Assembly: GCA_028289445.1 (NCBI GenBank)
Contig: JANQPO010000026.1
Span: 50,868 to 114,867 of the forward strand
Reading direction: 5' to 3'
DNA: 64,000 nucleotides
Origin: Tepidamorphaceae bacterium
GTDB lineage: Bacteria; Pseudomonadota; Alphaproteobacteria; Rhizobiales; JAKSCL01
Shown: piece after piece, positions 28,412 through 37,294 of the stretch
Layout: every line of letters begins with the position of its first letter
How positions within the stretch are numbered: the first letter of the stretch is position 1
Program-made: the position numbers and the translations under genes
The notes under the pieces: model-generated
What the model saw: only the letters and a program-made list of their open reading frames with translations
What the model was told of the DNA's origin: nothing
Databases searched by the model: none

Positions 28412-29407
28412 TTAGTCGGGACACGAATTGTCGCTCATGTAGTTATGTACGGAGATGGTGCCGGCGATGATGTCGGCCTGCGCCTTCTCCACGGCAGCTT
28501 TCATATCGTCGGTGATCAGCGACGAGTTGTTGTCGTCGAGTGCCCAGCCGACGCCGTCCTCGGCGAGACCCAAGATCTGCGAACCCGGCTTCCAGGTGTC
28601 GTCCATACCGCTTTTGAAGGTTTCATAGGCGGCCACGTCGACGCGCTTCAGCATCGATGTGAGCACGGAACCCGGATGCAGGTGGTTCTGGTTTGAGTCG
28701 ACACCGATGGACAGCTTGCCTTCGTCGGCGGCCGTTTGAAGCACTCCTAGACCGGTTCCGCCGGCGGCGGCGTAAATAACGTCGGCGCCGGAATCGAACT
28801 GCGACTTGGCCAGTTCACCGCCGCGTACCGGATCGTTCCAGGCAGCCGGTGTCGTGCCGGTCATGTTCTGGAAGACTTCCGCTTCAGCATTAGCTGCTTT
28901 GACGCCCTGCACATAGCCGCAGGCGAACTTGCGGATCAGCGGAATATCCATGCCGCCGACGAAGCCAACCTTGCCGGTTTGCGACGCCAAGCCGGCCAAC
29001 ATGCCGACGAGGAAGGAACCCTCATGCTCCTTAAATTCGATTGACTGCACATTCGGGAGATCGACGAACATGTCGATGATCGCGAAACGGGTGTCGGGAT
29101 ACTCGGCCGCCACTTTCGACAGGGCCTCGGCCTGCGCGAAGCCAATCGCCAGGATCGGATCGTGGCCGCGACGGGCAAAGTTGCGCAGCGCCTGCTCGCG
29201 CTGCGACGGATTGGTGACCTCGAACTCGGCGTACTCGACGCCGGTCTCGGCCTTGAACTTCTCGACGCCGTTGAAGACGCCCTCGTTAAATGACTTGTCG
29301 AACTTGCCGCCCATGTCGAAGACAACGGCCGGCTTGAATTCGGCGAAAGCCGCCGTAGCACTCATCGCGAGCGCGGCGACCGCAGCAATAATTCCAGACG
29401 TTTTCAT
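28412..29407 (-). CDS. BMP-family nucleoside-binding protein (periplasmic)
   Basis: A 331-residue protein with a signal peptide (MKTSGIIAAVAALAMSATAAFA) and the BMP/PnrA/Med fold: VVFDMGGKFDKSFNEGVFNG, FARRGHDPILAIGFAQAEA, GFVGGMDIPLIRKF and AAAGGTGLGVLQTA. Members bind purine or pyrimidine nucleosides, and the operon context supports that. The ATG follows GAGGGAG. It is the first gene of the eleven-gene uptake and salvage operon. Confidence 0.94.
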   Translation of the reverse strand: MKTSGIIAAVAALAMSATAAFAEFKPAVVFDMGGKFDKSFNEGVFNGVEKFKAETGVEYAEFEVTNPSQREQALRNFARRGHDPILAIGFAQAEALSKVAAEYPDTRFAIIDMFVDLPNVQSIEFKEHEGSFLVGMLAGLASQTGKVGFVGGMDIPLIRKFACGYVQGVKAANAEAEVFQNMTGTTPAAWNDPVRGGELAKSQFDSGADVIYAAAGGTGLGVLQTAADEGKLSIGVDSNQNHLHPGSVLTSMLKRVDVAAYETFKSGMDDTWKPGSQILGLAEDGVGWALDDNNSSLITDDMKAAVEKAQADIIAGTISVHNYMSDNSCPD

Positions 29408-29717
29408 GAAGACTCCCTCAGCTCACTTTTTCAGCCTGTTGGAAGCGCCGATTCCGACCGCGTTCGGCCGGTACCCGCGCGCTTGGTCGCCAGAATGGCA
29501 CAGCCGCGCAGAAAATGGAAAGCCGGTTCTAGGCCCAGCAGAGTTCGACTGCGGAAAACCGATTTGACCGTCACGGACGACTCGTTGGGTGGACGTAACG
29601 GAACCAATTTCAAAGGAGTGCCTGCGACAGTTTGACCCGGCTCACCGATTCCGGCAGTCTTTCCTTTCAGTCTGGCGTTGCATTTCGGTTGTTTAGCGGG
29701 TGGGGGAGCCGCGCGGC
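29408..29717. other. Divergent intergenic region before the nucleoside operon
   Basis: 310 bases between the minus-strand binding-protein gene and a plus-strand unknown gene. It must hold the promoter of the nucleoside operon. I see no riboswitch, perfect palindrome or strong sigma-70 pair; AAAGGAG at about 29611 is not followed by a usable open frame. Confidence 0.5.
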
Positions 29718-30287
29718 ATGAAATCGTCGGACCTCGACTTCGACGCGGTCTATGACCTGTTCACTCAGTCCTATGTGGAGGCGACGGGCAACGCACAGCC
29801 GCGAGATTGGTTCGAGCGGCATTTTCGCAAATGGGAGTTCTTCGGCACCGACCGCGGCATGGTGGCGATCCGGCGGCAGCGCTGCGGCCTCATTAAGCTC
29901 ACAGGCGCCGCCGGCAATCGCGCCGGCGTCCTGCGCGGCATGAAGGAAGTGCTGGCTATGGAGAAGCCGACCTGGAGCGCAGTGTCGAAGGATCTCATGG
30001 TCCAGACGCACCGGCTCGGCTTCATCACGCCGCCGGCCTGGGTGATCGTGGCAGTGATGACGGCCGTCGGCGACAAGATTTCCAAGGGCCGAACCATCAG
30101 CGTCAACCGGAACGGGTCGTTCAATATCGAGTTCGCCAATATCGGCGTCGTCGAGAAGTATTTCATCGCCAACCGGCTCTACTATGCCTGGCTGGCCAAA
30201 GAAGCGCCGACCATGTTCGCGCTCGAATGGGGTGCCATGCCGCGCCCGGCAAGGCTGGCGCTCGAAACCTGGGCGCGGCGCAGCTGA
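29718..30287 (+). CDS. Unknown protein, about 189 residues
   Basis: I do not recognise a family with confidence. The protein is soluble, with no signal peptide and no membrane span. The order of elements (RRQRCGLIKLTGAAGNRAGVLRGMKEVLA, then WVIVAVMTAVGDKI, then NRNGSFNIEF) faintly recalls a GNAT-like alpha/beta fold with a loop around AGNRAG, but no diagnostic motif is present. GGGGGAG precedes the ATG at 29718. The stop codon directly abuts the ATG of the phosphatase gene, so the two are surely co-translated. Confidence 0.75.
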   Translation: MKSSDLDFDAVYDLFTQSYVEATGNAQPRDWFERHFRKWEFFGTDRGMVAIRRQRCGLIKLTGAAGNRAGVLRGMKEVLAMEKPTWSAVSKDLMVQTHRLGFITPPAWVIVAVMTAVGDKISKGRTISVNRNGSFNIEFANIGVVEKYFIANRLYYAWLAKEAPTMFALEWGAMPRPARLALETWARRS

Positions 30288-31034
30288 ATGGCACATCAAA
30301 CGATTGCAGAACCGACTAGGATAGGTCGCGCGGGCGCCGTCCCGAACCCGGACCGGATGCGCAATGGCGGCCTATGCCTCCTCGGCGCGGCGGCGTTGAT
30401 CGGTCTTGCGGTCGCCATAGGCGGTTGGGCCTGGCTTCTCGTGTGGCCGGCACTTAATCTCACCCTGGTCGGGTTCGCCTATGTCTTCGATCTGCCAAAC
30501 GTTTTCGGAAAGCAACCAGACGGCACCGTCGCGTTGGCCAACAAGGCGCTGATACTTCCCTATCTGCTTGCCAATTGGGCGGTGTGGCATACGCGCCAAG
30601 CGTTCAGCACCGAACCGCCCTATCACAGATTGACCGACGCGATCTTGATCGGGCGACGCCAGCGGCCGCACGAGTTTCCGCCCGACATCGACGCGATCAT
30701 CGATCTCACCTGTGAGTTCCGTGAGGCGACCGGCGACCGACCGCGTGCGGATTATCACTCGTTCCCGATCCTAGATGGCACGGGCACCGATCCCGACCGG
30801 CTTCGCGATTTTCTCGAACGGATCGATACCGCCGGCTCGGTTACGTTCATCCACTGCGCCGCCGGGCACGGTCGTGTCGCGACCGTCGCGGCCAGTCTGC
30901 TTCTAAAACGAGGATTGGCGCGCGATGCCGACGATGCTGCACAGATGGTGCGCGCCGTTCGGCCGCTTGCCGTCATGGGTACCGACCAGCGGCGCATTGT
31001 GGAGGCCATGGCGCGGTTCTATGCCGGCGCCTAA
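30288..31034 (+). CDS. Membrane-anchored dual-specificity/tyrosine-type phosphatase
   Basis: A 248-residue protein with the Cys-based phosphatase motif HCAAGHGRVAT: C190 and R196 give the CX5R P-loop. An N-terminal hydrophobic region (about residues 28-67, two spans) anchors it, so the catalytic domain is probably cytoplasmic. IIDLTCEFREA is the typical segment before the general-acid loop. Possible substrates are phosphoproteins, phosphoinositides or phospholipid phosphates. It directly follows and is coupled with the unknown gene upstream. Confidence 0.85.
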   Translation: MAHQTIAEPTRIGRAGAVPNPDRMRNGGLCLLGAAALIGLAVAIGGWAWLLVWPALNLTLVGFAYVFDLPNVFGKQPDGTVALANKALILPYLLANWAVWHTRQAFSTEPPYHRLTDAILIGRRQRPHEFPPDIDAIIDLTCEFREATGDRPRADYHSFPILDGTGTDPDRLRDFLERIDTAGSVTFIHCAAGHGRVATVAASLLLKRGLARDADDAAQMVRAVRPLAVMGTDQRRIVEAMARFYAGA

Positions 31035-31057
31035 ACACTGCCGGACAAGGCGCCGCC

Positions 31058-31522
31058 TCAGACTGGGAGCGTTTTATCGTCCTTGACGGTCTCCATCACC
31101 ACGAAGGAGTGGGTCTGCTGCACGCCGGGCAGTTTGCCGATCCGCTCGCCCAGCACGTTTCGGTAGTGCGCGATGTCGGAGGTTCTGATCCTCAGCATGT
31201 AGTCGAAATGGCCGGCCAAGAGATAGCAGGACTGGATTTCCGGGATGCGCCGGACCGCCTCGTTGAACAGGTCCAGGGCGTTGTCGCTCGTCTGGCTGAG
31301 CGTGACATGCACGATCAGTGAGAACCCCGCGCCAAGCGGCTCTGGATCGAGTTCGGCACGATAGCCTTGGATGATGCCGTCACGCTCCAGCCGTTTCACC
31401 CGCTCCGCACAGGGCGTCTTCGTCAAGTTCACCCGACTTGCCAGTTCGACAATCGGCATGCGGCCGCTTTCTTGAAGCTCACGCAGAATGCGCCGGTCGA
31501 TGGCATCAAGATTCTTCTTCAT
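31058..31522 (-). CDS. Lrp/AsnC-family transcriptional regulator
   Basis: A 154-residue regulator: the N-terminal winged helix DAIDRRILRELQESGRMPIVELASRVNLTKTPCAERVKRL matches Lrp closely, and the C-terminal RAM ligand-binding domain includes SCYLLAGHFDYMLRI. It resembles PutR and Lrp-type amino-acid sensors. It is divergent from a universal stress protein gene and an alanine/glycine symporter gene, which are plausible targets. Two palindromes lie in the shared promoter region. Confidence 0.92.
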   Translation of the reverse strand: MKKNLDAIDRRILRELQESGRMPIVELASRVNLTKTPCAERVKRLERDGIIQGYRAELDPEPLGAGFSLIVHVTLSQTSDNALDLFNEAVRRIPEIQSCYLLAGHFDYMLRIRTSDIAHYRNVLGERIGKLPGVQQTHSFVVMETVKDDKTLPV

Positions 31523-31543
31523 TTAGCCTTATTTCCTATTTTT

Positions 31544-31605
31544 CTGATATTATCAGGCCAATAGTCTATATTTTTCCTAAGAAAAGAGCCAATTACTAGG
31601 AAAAA
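31544..31605. promoter_or_regulatory. Palindromes between lrp-type gene and universal stress gene
   Basis: CTGATA and TATCAG (31544-31556) form a perfect palindrome around one T, 22 bases upstream of the regulator ATG. TTTTTCCTA (31571-31579) and TAGGAAAAA (31597-31605) form a perfect 9-base inverted repeat with a 17-base spacer. The region is strongly AT-rich against a GC-rich background, as expected for Lrp-family binding and for divergent promoters. Confidence 0.6.
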
Positions 31606-31723
31606 TGGCTACAATAATAGTCGGAAGGCTGTCAACAGTCCTGTGCCTCCGCCGCACGGTCGAAATAGCAAAAAGCGCGCCTTCCTGAACGACCCATCCG
31701 CGGCGACGGGGAGGGAGAAAAAC

Positions 31724-32155
31724 ATGAGTGAAACCTACATCGTCGGGTTCGACGGCACGCCGCAGGCACGCCGCGCCGTCGACCATGCCGCGACGCTGGC
31801 CAGATCGTCAGGCGCCAGCCTGCACCTGGTCTTCGTGCTTGAATGGTCGCCCTACAGTTTCCACACGCCGGAGGAGTTGGCCGAACGCCATGGACGACGC
31901 GAGCAGGAGCTGGATCGGGCCCATGCCGTCGTTCAGCCTGTTGTCGATGAACTGACCAGCGGGGGACTGACGGTCACAAGCGAGGTCCGTCACGGCAATG
32001 CCGGCGACCTGCTCTGCAAGATCGCCAGCGATCAAAATGCGTCACAGATCATCATCGGGAGGACGGGCGACTCAGCCCTGGCGCAGCGGCTTCTCGGGGG
32101 GCTGGTGATTACGTTGGCACAAGCCGCGCCGGTGCCGCTCACGGTCGTGCCCTAG
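31724..32155 (+). CDS. Universal stress protein (UspA family, ATP-binding type)
   Basis: A 143-residue single-domain Usp. [19 protein letters not shown] opens the Rossmann-like fold and [15 protein letters not shown] follows the G-x2-G-x9-G nucleotide-binding pattern near the C terminus. The ATG at 31724 follows GGGAGGGAG-like purines; the frame opens 27 codons earlier without support. It precedes the symporter gene by 43 bases in the same direction, and Usp proteins are often placed next to transporters they may modulate. Confidence 0.92.
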   Translation: MSETYIVGFDGTPQARRAVDHAATLARSSGASLHLVFVLEWSPYSFHTPEELAERHGRREQELDRAHAVVQPVVDELTSGGLTVTSEVRHGNAGDLLCKIASDQNASQIIIGRTGDSALAQRLLGGLVITLAQAAPVPLTVVP

Positions 32156-32198
32156 GCGCACCAGGCCAAGCAAAACCATAAAATCTGAGGGAAGAAGA

Positions 32199-33701
32199 AT
32201 GTTGAAACGGTTCCTATGGGGAGCGGTGCTGCTACCCCTTTTATCCATCGCTGCACAGGCCCAAGAGGCCGGCATCGATCAGGCCATTAGCGATGCCATC
32301 GCGCCCATCATCAATCCGTTTGTCAGCGCGGTGTTTTACTCCGTGCCAGTTTTTGGGACGCAGTTCCCGCTGATCGTCGGCTGGCTGGTCATCGCCGCCG
32401 TTGTCTTCACGGTGTATTTCGGTTTTATCCAGTTCCGGGGCTTCAAGCACTCGATCGAATTGGTCCGGGGTGACTATCTCGATCCGAATGACGCCGGCGA
32501 GGTCACGCCTTTCCAGGCGCTGGCAACGGCGCTGTCGGGCACCGTCGGCCTCGGCAATATCGCCGGCGTCGGCGTTGCGGTCTATCTCGGTGGGCCGGGC
32601 GCCACGTTTTGGATGATCCTGGCCGGTCTTCTCGGCATGGCGTCAAAATTCACCGAGTGCATTCTCGGCGTTCATTATCGCAACGAATACGAGAACGGCA
32701 CCGTCTCCGGCGGCCCGATGTACTACCTCTCCAAGGGCCTATCAGAGAGCGGCAAGGCCGCACTCGGCAAGTTCCTGGCGATCTTCTTCTCCATCTGCTG
32801 CATCGGCGGCGCACTTGGCGGCGGCAACATGTTCCAGGCCAATCAGTCGTTTGCCCAGATCTCCAGCATCATTCCCTTCTTTGAGGGAAAGGGCTGGCTG
32901 TTCGGTCTGATCATGGCGGCGATCGTCGCGATCGTCATCATCGGCGGCATCAAGTCGATCGCCCGGGTGACGGAGAAGGTCGTGCCGGGCATGGCCATTC
33001 TCTATGTCGGCGCCGCGCTGATCATCATCCTCTTGAACATCGGCTCGGTGCCAGCGGCATTCGGTGCGATCTTCGCCGGAGCGTTCGCTCCGACGGCGGT
33101 TGCCGGCGGTGCCATCGGCGCTCTGATCCAGGGCTTCAAGCGCGCGGCGTTTTCCAACGAGGCCGGCATCGGCTCGGCGTCCATCGCCCACTCAGCGGTC
33201 GTCACCAAGCATCCGGTCACAGAGGGCTATGTTGCGTTGTTGGAGCCGTTCATCGACACGGTCGTGATCTGCACGATGACATCTCTCGTCATCATCATCA
33301 CCGGGTCATGGGTGCCGGACAGCGGCGTTACAGGCATTGCTTTGACCTCGAAGGCGTTCGAGGCCAATTTCGCCGGCTTCGGCTATCTGCTGGCGATTGC
33401 AGCGGTGCTCTTCGCCTTCTCGACCATGATCTCCTGGTCCTACTACGGCCTGAAGGCCTGGACCTATATGTTCGGCGAGGGGCAGGCGAAGGAGATCGTC
33501 TTCAAGATCATCTTCTGCGTGTTCGTGGTCATCGGATCTTCGATGAGCCTTGGTCCGGTCATCGATTTCTCCGATGCGATGATCTTCGCCATGGCGATCG
33601 CCAACATCATCGGCCTCTATATGCTGATGCCGAAGGTGAAGGCGCTTCTTGCCGACTATCACGAGAAACTCGCAAGCGGCATCATCAAGAAGATGGTGTG
33701 A
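32199..33701 (+). CDS. Alanine/glycine:cation symporter (AGCS family)
   Basis: A 500-residue Na+- or H+-coupled amino-acid symporter with about 11 spans and a cleavable-looking N-terminal segment ([12 protein letters not shown]). [39 protein letters not shown] and [15 protein letters not shown] are hallmark AGCS motifs. GAGGGAAGAAG precedes the ATG. The Lrp-type regulator divergently encoded upstream may control it. A clear terminator follows. Confidence 0.95.
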   Translation: MLKRFLWGAVLLPLLSIAAQAQEAGIDQAISDAIAPIINPFVSAVFYSVPVFGTQFPLIVGWLVIAAVVFTVYFGFIQFRGFKHSIELVRGDYLDPNDAGEVTPFQALATALSGTVGLGNIAGVGVAVYLGGPGATFWMILAGLLGMASKFTECILGVHYRNEYENGTVSGGPMYYLSKGLSESGKAALGKFLAIFFSICCIGGALGGGNMFQANQSFAQISSIIPFFEGKGWLFGLIMAAIVAIVIIGGIKSIARVTEKVVPGMAILYVGAALIIILLNIGSVPAAFGAIFAGAFAPTAVAGGAIGALIQGFKRAAFSNEAGIGSASIAHSAVVTKHPVTEGYVALLEPFIDTVVICTMTSLVIIITGSWVPDSGVTGIALTSKAFEANFAGFGYLLAIAAVLFAFSTMISWSYYGLKAWTYMFGEGQAKEIVFKIIFCVFVVIGSSMSLGPVIDFSDAMIFAMAIANIIGLYMLMPKVKALLADYHEKLASGIIKKMV

Positions 33702-33740
33702 CGACGGCTTTGGGAGCGCCATCGCTCCGTCGCCTTACGG

Positions 33741-33772
33741 GGAGCCGGCCACGCGCCGGCTCCTTTCTTATT
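33741..33772 (+). terminator. Rho-independent terminator after the symporter gene
   Basis: GGAGCCGGC and GCCGGCTCC form a perfect 9-base stem with a 5-base loop, followed by TTTCTTATT. The tail contains the complement of the stop codon of the convergent tag gene. Confidence 0.9.
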
Positions 33773-34406
33773 GTGGGAGGGTCGGCCGCCGAAAAGCCGC
33801 CCGCTCCTCTTCGCAAACCGATCGCATATCGCAGCCCTCGATGTGGTCATTGACCATGCCCATGGCTTGCATGAAGGCATAACAGGTCGTCGGGCCGACG
33901 AAGGACCAACCGCGTTTCTTCAGCGCTTTGGAGAGCGCCGTCGATTCCTCGGTCTTACCGAGGGTCATCAGTGTCGCCTTGTCGAACCTCTTTGGGCGAT
34001 TTTCGGGCTTCGGCTCGAACGACCAGACGAAGGCGGCGATCGATCCGGCCTCGTCGATCAGTTCTAAGGCGCGATTGGCATTGTTGATCGTCGAGCGGAT
34101 CTTGCCGCCATGGCGCACGATGCCGGTGTCCTGCAAGAGACGTTCGACTTTCTTTTCCGTATAGCGCGCGACTTTATTGAAATCGAAGCCGTCGAAGGCG
34201 GCGCGGAAATTCTCACGCTTGCGCAGGATCGTCAGCCATGACAGGCCCGACTGAAAGCCCTCCAGCGAGAGTTTCTCAAAGAGGCGGATGTCGTCGGCGA
34301 CAGGTCTTCCCCATTCGGTGTCGTGGTAGCGCTGATAAAGGTCGTCGTCGCCACACCACCAGCACCGCGTTCCGGTCTCGCGTCTAATCAGTCCGTCGTC
34401 GCTCAT
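33768..34406 (-). CDS. tag: DNA-3-methyladenine glycosylase I
   Basis: A 212-residue base-excision repair enzyme. CWWCGDDDLYQRYHDTEWGRP at the N terminus and SLEGFQSGLSWLTIL are diagnostic; the C-terminal histidine and cysteine (NDHIEGC) with the N-terminal cysteine complete the zinc site. It removes 3-methyladenine from DNA. It stands alone between the symporter and channel genes. Confidence 0.96.
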   Translation of the reverse strand: MSDDGLIRRETGTRCWWCGDDDLYQRYHDTEWGRPVADDIRLFEKLSLEGFQSGLSWLTILRKRENFRAAFDGFDFNKVARYTEKKVERLLQDTGIVRHGGKIRSTINNANRALELIDEAGSIAAFVWSFEPKPENRPKRFDKATLMTLGKTEESTALSKALKKRGWSFVGPTTCYAFMQAMGMVNDHIEGCDMRSVCEEERAAFRRPTLPQ

Positions 34407-34489
34407 CGTCAGGTCTCCCCAGGCTCAATCGGTAGCGGTTCGCCGACCGATCGAAAAGGCCTATGGCGCATTCCAACTGACAGGATGTG

Positions 34490-35158
34490 TCAGGAGCGAT
34501 CCTCGGCCAACAGCCAGCGCGCCAATGCGACCGCAAGCGCCGCACCGACCAGTTGCGCGATCACGAAGGCCGGCACGTCGACGGGCCGGATGCCGGCGAA
34601 GGTGTTGGAGAACCCGCGCGCGATGGTGACCGCCGGATTGGCGAATGACGTCGACGCTGTGAACCAGTAGGCCGCCGTAATGTAGAGGCCGACGACCATG
34701 GCAACCGCATCCGGCTTGGCGCGCAGTGTGGCAAGGATCGCAAACATCAAACCGAAAGCCGCGACGATCTCCGCAAACCACTGAGCCGGACCCGTGCGAA
34801 CCGTTTCCGACGCCTGAAGAACCGGCAACTCGAACATCAGATGCGCGGCCCACACGCCGAGGACTCCACCGATGATTTGCATCGCGACATAAGCGATCGC
34901 TGCCCTTGCCCCGATTTCGCGCCGCAGGAAGAAACCGAAGGTGACAGCCGGGTTGAAATGAGCGCCGGAAATCGGCCCAAACAGGGTGATCAAAACATAG
35001 AGGATCGCACCGGTCGGGATCGTGTTGCCCAAAAGCGCGATGGCGACATTGCCGCCGGCCAACCGCTCGGCCATGATCCCGGAGCCGACGACGGTCGCGA
35101 GCAGAAAGGCCGTGCCGAGCGCTTCGGCGGTCAGCGTTCGTGGCGTTGCCTGTGTCAA
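34490..35158 (-). CDS. Aquaporin/MIP-family channel (AqpS-like)
   Basis: About 222 residues, six spans and two half-helix NPA loops: HFNPAVTFG and SFANPAVTIAR. The residue after the second NPA is valine where aquaporins usually have the selectivity-filter arginine, suggesting a wider pore. As I recall, the STSFANPAVT wording is shared with channels found in arsenic-resistance operons (AqpS). I favour the TTG at 35156-35158, which follows GGTGGAG; an ATG at 35261-35263 opens the frame but lies only five bases from a Pho box. Expression is probably induced by phosphate starvation. Confidence 0.85.
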   Translation of the reverse strand: MTQATPRTLTAEALGTAFLLATVVGSGIMAERLAGGNVAIALLGNTIPTGAILYVLITLFGPISGAHFNPAVTFGFFLRREIGARAAIAYVAMQIIGGVLGVWAAHLMFELPVLQASETVRTGPAQWFAEIVAAFGLMFAILATLRAKPDAVAMVVGLYITAAYWFTASTSFANPAVTIARGFSNTFAGIRPVDVPAFVIAQLVGAALAVALARWLLAEDRS

Positions 35159-35268
35159 GATCGCGCTCCACCATCGACGGCATTGGCGATCTTGGAAAAG
35201 AACGGCGATATCAGTGGCGCGCGCAGGGCAAGACTCCGTGGCAGACCGCGCCGGGTTACGCATCCTCT

Positions 35269-35286
35269 ATGACAGTTTGGTGACAG
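35269..35286 (-). promoter_or_regulatory. Pho box upstream of the MIP channel gene
   Basis: On the minus strand CTGTCAC and CTGTCAT are separated by four bases, the same 11-base period and wording as the pstS site. It is about 110 bases before the favoured TTG start of the channel gene. Confidence 0.75.
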
Positions 35287-35449
35287 CGCCGTCGTCCCGC
35301 CAGTTTCACCGACGGTGATGGTAATGGCGGGATGTAAAGCAGGACGGCATGACGCCTATGGATGACTAGGCGTATCGACCTTCAGGCCTCGCACATTGAC
35401 ACCAACCGTTATATAGAACACAAAGTGAACAAACGGAAGGACTCATCGA

Positions 35450-35908
35450 ATGCAGGACTTGGGTCGTTACGAGGCAAAGTCGGGCAGGCTTCAGCCTGTT
35501 TGGACGCTTGAGGTGCAGACTTTGCCGGAAGATACGGATCGGATTCTGGATGAGGTGATGAAGGTACACCCACTCAGCTTCGGACGATATCAACGCAATG
35601 CGAGCATATCGGCCGTTGGAAAAGAGACGGCGCAGCCCGAGCCTCAATCGACAACGACAACGCATGTCGAGGGTTTCGAAGCGGGCAGCACCGAGACCTA
35701 TCCCATGGTTGAGTTGAAAATCTCCGTGGAACGAGACCTAAGTGTTCTTTCGAAGGTGATGGACGCCATCATCTACGCCCATCATTACGAGGAACCCGTC
35801 ATTTTCGTGCGGGAAGACTGGGCAAGCAGAGCCGCCTACGATCCCAAGAGCGACAATCCGAACCGTTGGTGGAACAATGGAAAAGGACTGCCCGATCGCG
35901 TTGGCTGA
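35450..35908 (+). CDS. Stand-alone NIF3/CutA-like (PII-fold) protein
   Basis: A 152-residue protein resembling the PII/CutA-like domain inserted in NIF3 proteins. The first strand-helix unit reads VWTLEVQTLPEDTDRILDEV with a FGRYQRNASIS segment after it, and the second reads VELKISVERDLSVLSKVMD, ending AHHYEEPVIFV. This parallels the HPYEEPAY ending of NIF3 domains. The metal-binding NIF3 halves are absent. GGAAGG precedes the ATG. A 7-base inverted repeat (ACGCCTA and TAGGCGT, 35352-35373) lies upstream. The role is unknown; the fold suggests a trimeric sensor or regulator. Confidence 0.75.
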   Translation: MQDLGRYEAKSGRLQPVWTLEVQTLPEDTDRILDEVMKVHPLSFGRYQRNASISAVGKETAQPEPQSTTTTHVEGFEAGSTETYPMVELKISVERDLSVLSKVMDAIIYAHHYEEPVIFVREDWASRAAYDPKSDNPNRWWNNGKGLPDRVG

Positions 35909-36050
35909 CTCGACCTTTAGATGGCCTCAACTGGCGAAGATGCCGCAGCCTCCAGCTCAGTGTTCCGTTAGGGCCGTTGCGCAATCTTCTAAGCCGGGTC
36001 GAATGCGATGATCAGCCCATAGGCTCGCGCTCGCCCTCAGAGCTTGGGCG

Positions 36051-37271
36051 TCAGTCTCGTCGCGCCGCCCGGACCGCCGCGCGCGAGAACATGTAGTCCG
36101 CACCATCGGCATACGTCCAATCGACCATCTTGCCCTTGCCATCCTCGACGGCCAGCTTGCCGACCCAAGCACCGATGGTGGCTTGGTTGTCCATCGGACG
36201 AATGTGCGCTTCATCGACGACGGCATCGAATTTCAGGCCTTCAAGGGCTGCAATGAGCGCCTCGGTCTCAAACGAGCCGGCCTTTTCGAGCATTGCCTTG
36301 ATCAAATAGCCCGTTTGGTACCCCAATAGCGATCCAAGCCTTGGCGTGTCTGAGTAGCGCGCCTGATAGGCCGCCACGAAGGCTTTGTGCTTTTCGTCTT
36401 CAATCTGGTCCCAGGGATAGCCGGTGACGATCCAGCCCGTCGGCGTCGCATCGCCGAGCGGCAACAGCCATTCCGGCTCACCGGTCAGAAGCGACATAAC
36501 CGTGCGATCCTTAAAGAGCCCGCGAGTCGTGCCCTCGCGCGCGAACTTCGCGAGATCGCTTCCAAACAGCGCGGCGAAGATGCCGTCTGGTTTCGCCTGT
36601 TCGATGGCGGCGACCGTGGCGCCGGCGTCGATCTTGCCGAGCAACGGATACTGCTCGACGACGATTTCGGCGCCGTTGACAGCCGCCGGCATGAGGCTCT
36701 TGAACGCCGTTGCGGCGGCTTGTCCGAACTCATAATTGGGCGCCACGATCGCCCATTTCTTGGCGCCTGTCGCCTTGCCGGCCTCCACCAGCATATTGGT
36801 TTGCATATAGATGCTCGGCCGGATCCGGAACGTGTAGCGATTGCCGTTGGCCATCGTGATCGCGTCGGAAAGCGGTTTAGCCGCCAGGAACAGCACTTTG
36901 CGCCGATTGGCGAAGTCGGACACCGCCAGCCCGGTGCTCGACAGGAACGTGCCGAAAATGAACGCGACATTCTCGCGCGTGACCAGCTCCTCGGCGACAC
37001 GGACCGCATCGCCGGTCGTACCGCCGTCATCGCGGCTGATGACTTCCAAGGGTCGCCCCTCGATGCCGCCGGCCGCGTTGATCTCGGAGACGGCCAATTG
37101 CCACCCGTTCCGGTAGGGCACGCTGAAGGCGGCGAACTTGTTGTAAGAGCTCAGTTCACCGATGCGGATCGGGTCGGCGCCCTGGGCAGATTGCGTTGCC
37201 GCGCCAAGGCTCAGTGCGCACAGCGCGCCGATTGCCGCTAAGGCCGCCCTGCGATTGAGACCATCCGCCAT
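36051..37271 (-). CDS. Periplasmic substrate-binding protein, amino-acid/amide type (Peripla_BP_6)
   Basis: A 406-residue type I binding protein with a signal peptide that has an RR pair (NRRAALAAIGALCALSLGAA). It contains EINAAGGIEGRPLEVISRDDGG and GTFLSSTGLAVSDFA, typical of branched-chain amino-acid, urea and amide receptors (LivJ/UrtA/AmiC). No permease or ATPase genes are adjacent, so it is an orphan receptor in this window. It follows the unknown 569-residue gene by 23 bases in the same direction. Confidence 0.88.
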   Translation of the reverse strand: MADGLNRRAALAAIGALCALSLGAATQSAQGADPIRIGELSSYNKFAAFSVPYRNGWQLAVSEINAAGGIEGRPLEVISRDDGGTTGDAVRVAEELVTRENVAFIFGTFLSSTGLAVSDFANRRKVLFLAAKPLSDAITMANGNRYTFRIRPSIYMQTNMLVEAGKATGAKKWAIVAPNYEFGQAAATAFKSLMPAAVNGAEIVVEQYPLLGKIDAGATVAAIEQAKPDGIFAALFGSDLAKFAREGTTRGLFKDRTVMSLLTGEPEWLLPLGDATPTGWIVTGYPWDQIEDEKHKAFVAAYQARYSDTPRLGSLLGYQTGYLIKAMLEKAGSFETEALIAALEGLKFDAVVDEAHIRPMDNQATIGAWVGKLAVEDGKGKMVDWTYADGADYMFSRAAVRAARRD

Positions 37272-37294
37272 CTGTTCCTGAGCGCCGATGCAGC

